Source: CAZVWW01 sp964631265
GTDB taxonomy: Bacteria; Thermotogota; Thermotogae; MWEM01
Direction of reading: 5' to 3'
Length of the DNA stretch: 28,611 nt
Assembly (NCBI GenBank): GCA_964631265.1
Contig: CAZVWW010000018.1
Span: 1 to 28,611 of the forward strand
Part shown: positions 15,064 to 22,306 of the stretch, piece by piece
Position numbering within the stretch: position 1 is the stretch's first letter
How the letters are laid out: each line of letters begins with the position of its first letter
Position numbers and translations under genes: made by a program
Notes under the pieces: model-generated
Databases searched by the model: none
Told to the model about the DNA's origin: nothing
What the model saw: only the letters and a program-made list of their open reading frames with translations

Positions 15064-17520
15064 TCAATCCCCTCTTCTTTTTCTCAGAATATCCCTGAAC
15101 CCCTTCAACCAGAAAAAGGTCACGAACCAGTTGATACCGATCCCCATGGACATGATGATACCAAATTCAGTCAGGATCGGGGAGGCGGCAAAAACAAAAC
15201 TGAAAAAGGCCAGTGTGGTGGTCATTGAACTCAGTGTTATCGCCTTACCGGTTCCGAGAAAGACGTTTTTGTACATCTGTTCGTTCTCTTCCTTTTGCTC
15301 TTCTTCCCGGAGGCGTCCAATGAGATGTATCGGACCGTCGATGGCCATCCCCATGATCAACGGCAACGCAAGGATCGTCATAAAATTCAGTCGCATCCCT
15401 GTGATATAGTAAACGCCAAAGAGGAATGAGATCGTAATGCCCAATGAAAATAAAACAACCACCGTATCGGAAAACTTCATCAGAGAAATCAACACCGTCA
15501 ACGCAATTATAACACCGGCAAGCAGAACGGCAAAGATGATGGAATGAATGACCTTCTTCATGACCTTAAAGTATATGATCGGATAACCGTAAAAATCAAA
15601 GCCCGATAGACTGATCTCCTCCACGAACCCTTTTAGATTGTTGTTGACCCAGATATTATTAGAGGGTTCGGCATAGAGTTTGTAGGCCATCTTTGAGTCG
15701 ATCGTTGTCGTCAGGAACTGTTTGGCCTCATTGGGAAGCAGTTTGCTGTTGAAGATATTCTCGATGAACGTATCGAATTTGGGGCTCTCCTCCAGTAGTT
15801 CCAGGAAATAATCAATATCGTTGTAGATACCCAGTTTTTTAAAGAGCATCAGTGTAAAAGCGTTCTGTGAATTTCCAAGCAGTTTTTCAATCTCGGTACG
15901 AAATCCCGGATAACTGTTAACCATCTCTCTTGGAATGAAACTCGCCAGAGAATTGATATTAGTAAGCGCATCGATATCCTCCACGATCGTCTTTTCAGCC
16001 GCATAAAGCTTTTCCGGATCTTCTATAAATGTAATCACAGCATTGTCAACTGATGTAAAGACATTGTGCTCTGAGAGCTTGTCCATGGCCATCTTACTTT
16101 CTATCTCTCCGGGGATCAGGGCAACCGGTGTATAGTTGAACGCCTTAAAGCTCTGCACCAGAAAGAAGATCATGGGAATGAGTAAAACAAAGACTGCGAT
16201 GACAATGACTTTATCGCCTCTTTTATGATAGAAATTGAAGAGTCTTTTCGGCCATCTTTTCTCTCTCTTCTTTGGCAATCTGACCGTAATCCATTTTGAA
16301 AAGAAGATCAAAAAAGCGGGCAGGATGATGATCATCACGGCGAGAAAGATCAAAATGCCGATTCCCGACATCATACCAACACGTTTCAGGGCTGGTGAAT
16401 CGACGAAGAACATGGACATGAAGGCGGCAATGGTTGTAATCCCACCGATCAGCGTACTTTTCCCCGAGTGTTTGACCGAATCAAGGACGGCATACTTTGT
16501 GTTATCCCGTTTCTTTTCGGGGGAAAGGGAGTTGAATTGCTCGGGCTGCTCCCATATGTTCTCGGAGATTCGATGAGAGATGTGAATCCCGAAATCAATA
16601 CCCAGACCCAGCAGTAATGCCATGACAAAACTCGACATGAAATCCAGCCCCTGAAAAACGAAATGAAACATCCCAAGTGACCAGAGAGAACCGATGATCA
16701 GCGATAAAAAGATACTGAGGGTGGTGAACAGATTACCGTATACAATCAGAAAGAGAAAGGTTATGGAGATCAGTGTGATAATGGTTGTCACGGCAAAATC
16801 GTTGGTGATAATCCGGTTTGAATCCAGTGCAGACTGATAGGAGCCTGTTATGGAGTAGTCATATCCGTATTCTTCTGATAGCGGGTCGATCAGCGTTCTT
16901 ATCTCGTTGAGGGCCCATTTTGTGAAATCAAGGTCCAGGGATGATTTACGAAGGATCAGGTTCATGACCATGATCTCGTTATCATCGCTGATCAATGCAA
17001 AATTCTGGATCCCCTCTATACCCATCACGTCGTTGAATATCTCTTCAACTTCCCTCAGGGAACTACCCACATTCCTGACAATGCTGAAATCAAGTGCTGC
17101 CGGGTTCTCTGTTAAAAATTTGGTGAAATTGAGCGTTGATACGAGCTGTTCAAAAACATCTCCCTTTGTCAGTAACAACCCGGTTGTTCCCATCATCGAA
17201 ATGGAATTCATGTTCTTGAAATATTTAACGATATCCACTTTCTTTTCAAGCCGGCTTTTAATGGCGTCGGCAAATGCATATATCCCCTCTCTGTTGCCAT
17301 CGACTTCAAAAACCAGCACAACAGAATCCCCGAGACTGTCTCCGGAAATCAGCTCCTGATATCTTTGACTGTATTCATCATCCTTTGGAAGCAGGGTGGT
17401 CAGATCGGTATCAATCGTTATCTTGGCGGCATGGTATCCGAAGAAGATCGTCAGAAATATGGTCACTAACAGAATCTCCTTCCAGAAACGGATGACAAAT
17501 CTTCCAGCAAATGTATTCAT
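15064..17520 (-). CDS. RND/MMPL-superfamily exporter
   Basis: An 818-residue membrane transporter with the two-fold repeat of the MMPL/HpnN type: a first span (about residues 10-30), a large extracytoplasmic domain starting with DTDLTTLLPKDDEYSQRY, five spans (about 240-410), a second large domain, and five more spans near the C-terminus. The proton-relay-like motif of span 4 appears in each half, as LLGLGIDFGIH (Asp309) and MGMAIDGPIH (about Asp728). Relatives export lipids or hydrophobic small molecules to the outer envelope. No membrane-fusion or outer-membrane partner gene is adjacent. It is 12 bp after a small membrane-protein gene and one base from pullulanase. Substrate unknown. Confidence 0.9.
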   Translation of the reverse strand: MNTFAGRFVIRFWKEILLVTIFLTIFFGYHAAKITIDTDLTTLLPKDDEYSQRYQELISGDSLGDSVVLVFEVDGNREGIYAFADAIKSRLEKKVDIVKYFKNMNSISMMGTTGLLLTKGDVFEQLVSTLNFTKFLTENPAALDFSIVRNVGSSLREVEEIFNDVMGIEGIQNFALISDDNEIMVMNLILRKSSLDLDFTKWALNEIRTLIDPLSEEYGYDYSITGSYQSALDSNRIITNDFAVTTIITLISITFLFLIVYGNLFTTLSIFLSLIIGSLWSLGMFHFVFQGLDFMSSFVMALLLGLGIDFGIHISHRISENIWEQPEQFNSLSPEKKRDNTKYAVLDSVKHSGKSTLIGGITTIAAFMSMFFVDSPALKRVGMMSGIGILIFLAVMIIILPAFLIFFSKWITVRLPKKREKRWPKRLFNFYHKRGDKVIVIAVFVLLIPMIFFLVQSFKAFNYTPVALIPGEIESKMAMDKLSEHNVFTSVDNAVITFIEDPEKLYAAEKTIVEDIDALTNINSLASFIPREMVNSYPGFRTEIEKLLGNSQNAFTLMLFKKLGIYNDIDYFLELLEESPKFDTFIENIFNSKLLPNEAKQFLTTTIDSKMAYKLYAEPSNNIWVNNNLKGFVEEISLSGFDFYGYPIIYFKVMKKVIHSIIFAVLLAGVIIALTVLISLMKFSDTVVVLFSLGITISFLFGVYYITGMRLNFMTILALPLIMGMAIDGPIHLIGRLREEEQKEENEQMYKNVFLGTGKAITLSSMTTTLAFFSFVFAASPILTEFGIIMSMGIGINWFVTFFWLKGFRDILRKRRGD

Positions 17521-17532
17521 AAAAAACTCCCG

Positions 17533-18018
17533 TTAAAAGAGTCTGTAGAGTAGATAAATCATAACGACATCTCTCAGACCTCTGATTAAGATGAATTTAA
17601 TGGACTTGCTGATCATGGCGAACAAAGAAAGTGACCAAATGACCAGACTTACAATAATGATCCATCCGGACAGTCTGTAATACCAGTATGAGTTGACGGC
17701 AATCGGCATCGCAAGGGGCAGAAACAAATAGGGAACAAATGTTGGTCCGTAATGGGTTTTAAACCAGTGATCCTTATCCTGTTTGATGAAAAACAGATCC
17801 ATTCCAAACAGGACGAAAAAGAGAAACACCGGGACAAGAACCAGGAAGAGCAGCGCATCAAATCCGTAAAACGACAGGATTCTCTGCAAAAGTCGCCGGT
17901 AGGCAAACAGATTAAAGAAAACGATCAAGAGGAATGATAAAAAGGATTCGATATAACTCGTCCTGGTCTTTGAAAAATACTTTTTCGGCATGATTAGGGC
18001 ATCGAATAAACAACTCAA
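17533..18018 (-). CDS. Small membrane protein, about five spans, possibly Yip1-like
   Basis: A 161-residue integral membrane protein. The N-terminus MSCLFDALIMPKKYFSKTRT followed by about five hydrophobic helices resembles the general build of bacterial Yip1-domain proteins, but the match is only by eye. The start is set at TTG 18018, which has GGAG 8 bases before it; an in-frame GTG (18027) is too close to that site and a TTG at 18048 has none. The upstream gene's stop (18020-18022) lies between the ribosome site and this start, so translation is probably coupled. It sits between an anchored unknown protein and the RND exporter and may assist them; that is inference from position only. Confidence 0.75.
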   Translation of the reverse strand: MSCLFDALIMPKKYFSKTRTSYIESFLSFLLIVFFNLFAYRRLLQRILSFYGFDALLFLVLVPVFLFFVLFGMDLFFIKQDKDHWFKTHYGPTFVPYLFLPLAMPIAVNSYWYYRLSGWIIIVSLVIWSLSLFAMISKSIKFILIRGLRDVVMIYLLYRLF

Positions 18019-18019
18019 T

Positions 18020-18874
18020 TCATTCACTCCATAACGGGTATCCAACAAGCCTGATCGGTAAGGGAGAGAGATCCTCCAGTACCTGCTGCAGGGATTTCAG
18101 ATGTTTAATACTGGCATCAAACGCCACAACAGCAAACCCCTTTTCCAAGGCCTCTATTATCTTATCATAGATAATCCCCTTCATCCGAAGGGCTGTTTCT
18201 TCCGGTGACAGGTTCGAAGATAACGGTATGGTTCGTGGTGCTTCTTTAAAAGCATACCTCGGATAAAGAGCTTCGGCCATCGCTTGTTCTTTCTCCTCTT
18301 TTCCCTGAGCCGTTGAGATATCCACGGCATATTTCAGGTCTTTCTCCCGGAATTGCGCGGCAATCCTTGAGCTACTGTCAGCAAACGGCCTTAAAACCCT
18401 TAGAAAATTATAGCTTGCGTTATCAATCTCAACAATCAGTTCATCATCTCCATAACCGGAAAGCATTATCAGCAAAGAGGGCTCATAGGTCAACACACCA
18501 CTTTGAGTAACAGCAGTTGCCGCCTTTATAAGCCCCTCTTCCGGGAAATCCGTCCTGTTTATCATTACATCAATCTGTCTCCCTGTCTCTGCTTCAAGTC
18601 TTTCCACGTTTCTTTTGAAGGCTGAAAAAGTATAATAATCTGATTGACGGGTCGAAAAAACCGGTTGAAACGCCGGTACGATCAACTGGTCGTTATGAGG
18701 AGAAGGCTCTTCAAAAGTCTTTTGATCTTCTTTCAGGAATATCAAAGGAGGATCGTTCAATCTTATCACTTCTTGTTCTTCAATCATCTCGAACGAAAAG
18801 ATCACCTTGAACCCGATAAAGATTGCGATCGCTCCTATGACCACCGAAAAGAGGCAAAAAAAGACCTTAGCCAT
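18020..18874 (-). CDS. Membrane-anchored extracytoplasmic protein of unknown function
   Basis: A 284-residue protein with one N-terminal membrane span (about residues 4-28) and a large soluble domain expected outside the cytoplasm. The domain has alternating strands and helices (for example GKEEKEQAMAEALYPRY and KGFAVVAFDASIKHLKSLQQ, ending LPIRLVGYPLWSE). In proteobacteria a divergent polysaccharide deacetylase (YibQ type) often follows a CtpA-family protease, and this gene occupies that place. I do not see the DDxG-type metal motif, so I leave it unassigned. It begins 7 bp after the protease gene and its stop overlaps the ribosome site of the next gene. Confidence 0.8.
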   Translation of the reverse strand: MAKVFFCLFSVVIGAIAIFIGFKVIFSFEMIEEQEVIRLNDPPLIFLKEDQKTFEEPSPHNDQLIVPAFQPVFSTRQSDYYTFSAFKRNVERLEAETGRQIDVMINRTDFPEEGLIKAATAVTQSGVLTYEPSLLIMLSGYGDDELIVEIDNASYNFLRVLRPFADSSSRIAAQFREKDLKYAVDISTAQGKEEKEQAMAEALYPRYAFKEAPRTIPLSSNLSPEETALRMKGIIYDKIIEALEKGFAVVAFDASIKHLKSLQQVLEDLSPLPIRLVGYPLWSE

Positions 18875-18881
18875 CTATTTC

Positions 18882-20111
18882 TTACAAACCCTCGACCAGT
18901 ATATCCAACGCTGTCTGGAGCTGATTATCGTGATCAGGACTGATATCAATCTTGAACTTTGTCGTATCAGAAGTGGTTTCCTTTTCATCCTGGTCTTCGG
19001 GCTTTTCCTCTTCTTCAAACGGGACCACCACGTTGGGCTCAATGCCCTTCAAGTGAATATCATTTCCGTCCGGTGTAAAGTAGTGAGCGGTTGTCAACCA
19101 GAGCTCACCGCCGTTACCGAGTGGAAAGAGTGTTTGAACGGCTGCCTTGCCGAATGTCTTCTCCCCGACAAGTGTTGCCAGCGAATAATCCTTCAGGGCG
19201 CCTGAGAGTATTTCCGAGGAGGAGGCACTTCCGCCATTGACAAGAACGACCAGCGGAACGTCCTCAAACTCGTTTCCAAGAGACCGGTATGTGTTCTGGA
19301 AACCGTCTGAAGACTTGGTGGTGACAATCACCTCTCCCGAATCCACAAACATAGACGCGGCAAGTATCGCCTGTGTCAGAAAGCCACCGGGATTATTTCT
19401 CAGATCAAGGATGAGACATTGCATATCTTTGTTGAACAGTTCGTTCAAGGCCTCTCTCAGCTCAGAACTCGTGTCCTTGAAGAAGTTATTCAGTCTGATA
19501 TAGCCCGCCTTTTTCCCCTTGTAATCGATGTCATCGTATTGAACCATGAGTGTCTGAATTCTGGCCCTTTCGATACTGAATTCGAGCTCACCGACTTCGT
19601 CGCGTATGACCGTGATATTGACAACGGTTCCCGGTTTGCCTCTGAGATTGTTAACCCCTTCCATATAAGTCATATCTTCCACAGGGGTCGCGTCGATGGT
19701 GACGATAAGATCTCCCGCTTTAACGCCCGCGTTGTAGGCCGGTGTTCCGAACATGGGCGCCACAACTTCAATGACGTTGAGATGGGCGTTGTAAGTGACC
19801 TCTGTTCCGATGCCACCATACTCACCTTCCTGTTCGATCTCGCTTTCCTTGACATCATCCGGGGTCAGATAATAACTGAACGGGTCCTCGAGACCCGCGA
19901 TAAGTCCCCTGACACTGGAATCAACCAGATCGTCGTAATTAATCTCATCCTTTTCATAATATTCGTTTTCAATAAAATACAGTGATTCAAAAAAGGGTTT
20001 CAATTTGTCATAAACACTCGATTTTTCGGTTTGTGCAAAGAGTGTCCATGAGGTAGACAGCACTAAAAATGATAATGCTATGATTAAGATTGACTTTAAC
20101 GTCCTTTTCAA
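18882..20111 (-). CDS. Carboxyl-terminal processing protease, S41 family
   Basis: A 409-residue secreted or membrane-anchored serine protease of the CtpA/CtpB type. It has an N-terminal signal or anchor (about residues 5-26), a PDZ domain (about 98-185) with EGEYGGIGTEV and AGVKAGDLIVTIDATPV, and the S41 core with LDLRNNPGG. The catalytic pair is Ser297 in GGSASSSEI and Lys322 in GEKTFGK, 25 residues apart as in D1P protease. An acidic linker and a C-terminal helix follow. The start is TTG at 20111, with GGAGG 8 bases before it; ATGs further upstream lack such a site. Such proteases trim periplasmic or envelope proteins at their C-termini; no substrate is evident here. Confidence 0.93.
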   Translation of the reverse strand: MKRTLKSILIIALSFLVLSTSWTLFAQTEKSSVYDKLKPFFESLYFIENEYYEKDEINYDDLVDSSVRGLIAGLEDPFSYYLTPDDVKESEIEQEGEYGGIGTEVTYNAHLNVIEVVAPMFGTPAYNAGVKAGDLIVTIDATPVEDMTYMEGVNNLRGKPGTVVNITVIRDEVGELEFSIERARIQTLMVQYDDIDYKGKKAGYIRLNNFFKDTSSELREALNELFNKDMQCLILDLRNNPGGFLTQAILAASMFVDSGEVIVTTKSSDGFQNTYRSLGNEFEDVPLVVLVNGGSASSSEILSGALKDYSLATLVGEKTFGKAAVQTLFPLGNGGELWLTTAHYFTPDGNDIHLKGIEPNVVVPFEEEEKPEDQDEKETTSDTTKFKIDISPDHDNQLQTALDILVEGL

Positions 20112-20130
20112 CGTTAACACCTCCGTCTTG

Positions 20131-20418
20131 TTATTCGTTATCATCAAGATAATCAGCCATAGTGGAAACAAAGGCCTCTATGTCTTTTTCATCTCCGGAT
20201 TTCATTTTGTTAAGACAGGTTCCTGCATATTGCTTCAGAATCAGTCTGTTCGTCTTCTTCAGGGCAGATTTAACGGCTGACATCTGAACCAGAATATCAG
20301 AACACTCTCTTGATTCAAGCACCATCTTCTGCAGGCCTCTGATCTGTCCTTCAATCTTTTTTAAACGTGTGACGATTGCCTTTTCCTGTTCTGCCGGTGT
20401 TTTGTTATCAGTACTCAA
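20131..20418 (-). CDS. CsoR-family repressor with Cys-Tyr-Cys sensing site (CstR-like?)
   Basis: A 95-residue helical DNA-binding repressor of the CsoR/RcnR/FrmR/CstR family: RLKKIEGQIRGLQKMV is the hallmark N-terminal helix. CsoR senses Cu(I) with Cys-His-Cys at fixed spacing. Here the positions are Cys39, Tyr64 and Cys68 (spacing +25 and +29, exactly as in CsoR), so the copper-binding His is missing while both cysteines remain. That Cys-X29-Cys pair is what persulfide-sensing CstR uses. Sulfur sensing is therefore a possible function, not an established one. The start is TTG at 20418 with GGGGG 8 bases upstream; it overlaps the uridine kinase stop by 11 bp. No copper transporter or sulfurtransferase gene is beside it. 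Confidence 0.88.
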   Translation of the reverse strand: MSTDNKTPAEQEKAIVTRLKKIEGQIRGLQKMVLESRECSDILVQMSAVKSALKKTNRLILKQYAGTCLNKMKSGDEKDIEAFVSTMADYLDDNE

Positions 20419-22063
20419 AGATACTGCCCCCGATAAATTCTCTGACAATTGAATTCCGCGGTATATCCTCGACATTGGTCAGCGGAATGAAGTATTCCAG
20501 AAACTTCAGAAGCCTTTTCGATTCCGTGTTTTCCGGATCATCTTCAGATATCTGAACCAGTAATTGCTCGGCATACACCTTCAGAATGGCCAATTCATAG
20601 ACAAGGGCTGATGAAAACATGAAATCAGCCTCCTCCTGGTAGGGGAAGATGTTACGTCTCTCCCCTTTTCTGACCGAGGGCCACATACTAATCGTTCGAA
20701 TGGCTGAATAACCCCTTGACCGATGATCGCGCACAATCCTTCTGACCAGCCGTGTATCCGTGGTGGGGATTCTGTTGACATGGTCGATACTGAGCTGTGT
20801 CAGAGCACTGATGTATATCTTAAACTTATTCCTCCGGCGGATCTTTTGGGTCAGTTTCTCGTTCAGTCCGTGAATACCTTCTACAATTATCGGTTGTTCT
20901 TTCGTTATTTTCAACTTGTTGCCCACGTATTTTCGGGTTCCCGTTATGAAATCAAACTTGGGGATCTCCACCTCTTTGCCATCCATGAGCTTAATGAGAT
21001 GTTCGTTAAAGAGGTCCAGATCCAGTGCATCTATCGACTCAAAATCGTAGTTGCCGTCCTCGTCCAGCGGTGTCTTATCGCGTCCGACAAAATAATCGTC
21101 CAAAGAGATGGTGACCGGTTGCAATCCCTCTGCCATGAGTTGTAATGACAGCCGTTTGGCCGTGGTCGTCTTCCCCGAGGAGGACGGTCCCGCCAGCAGG
21201 ATAAGCCGTTTTTCAATGTGTTTCCCGATCTCTTCGGAGACCTTCGAAATCTTCTTGGAATGAAGCGCTTCGGACATCATAATGACTTCCCGCGCCTTCC
21301 CGGATGCTATCTTCTCATTCAAATCACCGATCGTTTCAATCTTCAGGATCTCGCCCCAGCGCTGATACTGAAGAAAAACCTGTGAAAATTTAGGCAACCC
21401 CCTGTTATGCGGCAGATGGTCGGGGGATGTAGTTGTTGGTGTCAGAAGCAGAAACCCCTGTGAGTATGTCATCAAATCAAAGAGATTGAGACAGCTCGTA
21501 TTGGGGGGCATATACCCGTAAAAGTAGTTGACATAATCGAGATCCCCGCATCGGTAGACCGACACCGTGCTTTTCTTTCTGTATTTGAACAATCTGACTT
21601 TTTCATAGTCACCGTTTTTCTCAAACAGTCCCATTGCCAGTTTTTTGGGCAGTTTTTCCTTTTTGAAAGGCAGGGCCTGTTCAACAAGCGCCGTCATCCT
21701 TTGCTTCAACTGTTCAATCTCTTCCTCTTTTATCCAATTGCCGAGTTCACAGTACAAACCGTTTTTAATCGAATGAAGGACCTTGAGTTTCCTGTCCGGA
21801 AAGAGTTCAGCTGACGCGATATACAAGAGGAAGATCAATCCCCTTTGCACCATCCGGAATCCATCTTCGTATGATGTATCGATGTATTCCACAACGGAAT
21901 GAGAATAAATCTTTGAACTGAGCTCACGAATCCGGTTGTTGACTTTCGCACCAAGTATGGGTCTCACCGGTTTCAAACCGGCTATTCTGATAATATCTTT
22001 CAGGGTTGTATCAGGTTTAACCTTTATCTCCCTATCATATTTTTTGATATCAATTTTGAACAT
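20408..22063 (-). CDS. Uridine kinase-like protein with N-terminal TGS/ThrRS-like region
   Basis: A 551-residue cytoplasmic protein. Residues 1-60 (KIDIKKYDREIKVKPDTTLK onward) look like a TGS domain, followed by a region resembling the accessory editing domain of threonyl-tRNA synthetase. The C-terminal half is a uridine kinase/phosphoribulokinase fold: P-loop GPSSSGKTT (292-300), then SLDDYFVGRDKTP and the IIVEGIHGLN strand. Such fusions are annotated as uridine or nucleoside kinases in Thermotogales, spirochaetes and Firmicutes; the true substrate is uncertain. I place the start at ATG 22063, 9 bases after GGAG; an ATG at 22072 touches the ribosome site. It appears to head the 13-gene operon, divergent from tRNA-Gln. 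No clear promoter is seen. Confidence 0.88.
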   Translation of the reverse strand: MFKIDIKKYDREIKVKPDTTLKDIIRIAGLKPVRPILGAKVNNRIRELSSKIYSHSVVEYIDTSYEDGFRMVQRGLIFLLYIASAELFPDRKLKVLHSIKNGLYCELGNWIKEEEIEQLKQRMTALVEQALPFKKEKLPKKLAMGLFEKNGDYEKVRLFKYRKKSTVSVYRCGDLDYVNYFYGYMPPNTSCLNLFDLMTYSQGFLLLTPTTTSPDHLPHNRGLPKFSQVFLQYQRWGEILKIETIGDLNEKIASGKAREVIMMSEALHSKKISKVSEEIGKHIEKRLILLAGPSSSGKTTTAKRLSLQLMAEGLQPVTISLDDYFVGRDKTPLDEDGNYDFESIDALDLDLFNEHLIKLMDGKEVEIPKFDFITGTRKYVGNKLKITKEQPIIVEGIHGLNEKLTQKIRRRNKFKIYISALTQLSIDHVNRIPTTDTRLVRRIVRDHRSRGYSAIRTISMWPSVRKGERRNIFPYQEEADFMFSSALVYELAILKVYAEQLLVQISEDDPENTESKRLLKFLEYFIPLTNVEDIPRNSIVREFIGGSIFEY

Positions 22064-22140
22064 TCGAATCATCTCCAGTTATTCCCTTGAAAAGTAAACA
22101 CAGAACTGAAAAACTTTAAAAAAACGTTCATTTCAACAAC

Positions 22141-22169
22141 TTGACAATTAAGGCTGTATATAGTAAAAT
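22141..22169 (+). promoter_or_regulatory. Promoter of tRNA-Gln
   Basis: A perfect -35 box TTGACA (22141-22146), a 17-base spacer and the -10 box TAAAAT (22164-22169) give a near-consensus housekeeping promoter. The expected start is near 22176, about six bases before the tRNA. Strong promoters of this kind are usual for single tRNA genes. Confidence 0.82.
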
Positions 22170-22181
22170 ATCGAATGTTGT

Positions 22182-22258
22182 TGGGACGTAGCCAAGTTTG
22201 GTAAGGCATCGGAATTTGGATCCGACATTCGGGAGTTCGAGTCTCTCCGTCCCAGCCA
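22182..22258 (+). tRNA. tRNA-Gln (anticodon TTG)
   Basis: A full cloverleaf can be folded by hand. The acceptor stem TGGGACG (22182-22188) pairs with CGTCCCA (22248-22254). The D arm is GCC/GGC. The anticodon stem TCGGA/TCCGA holds the loop ATTTGGA with anticodon TTG at 22216-22218. The T arm GGGAG/CTCTC contains TTCGAGT (one G-T pair). A discriminator G and an encoded CCA (22256-22258) end the gene. It reads CAA (and by wobble CAG) glutamine codons. It is the only plus-strand gene in the window and has its own promoter and terminator. Confidence 0.97.
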
Positions 22259-22266
22259 GAAAAACG

Positions 22267-22301
22267 AAAAGAGAGTCCTCTTAAGGGACTCTCTTTTTTT
22301 T
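22267..22301. terminator. Bidirectional terminator between tRNA-Gln and the foldase gene
   Basis: GAGAGTCC (22271-22278) pairs with GGACTCTC (22286-22293) around a seven-base loop. On the plus strand it is followed by eight Ts, a strong intrinsic terminator for the tRNA. On the minus strand the same stem is followed by TTTTCGTTTTT, so it should also end the PpiC-foldase transcript, whose stop codon is only a few bases away. Confidence 0.88.
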
Positions 22302-22306
22302 ATCTA

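Noticed and set aside
18020..18874. Assignment of the anchored unknown protein as a YibQ-type divergent polysaccharide deacetylase
   Set aside because: Only gene order supports it; the expected aspartate-rich and histidine metal motifs are not visible.
19419..19985. A 188-codon plus-strand reading frame opposite the S41 protease
   Set aside because: The minus-strand frame contains the complete PDZ and catalytic motifs; the plus-strand frame is a by-product of codon usage.
22064..22181. Promoter for the uridine kinase operon on the minus strand
   Set aside because: TTGAAA and TTGTCA elements occur, but none has a credible -10 box at 16-18 bases, so no site is annotated.
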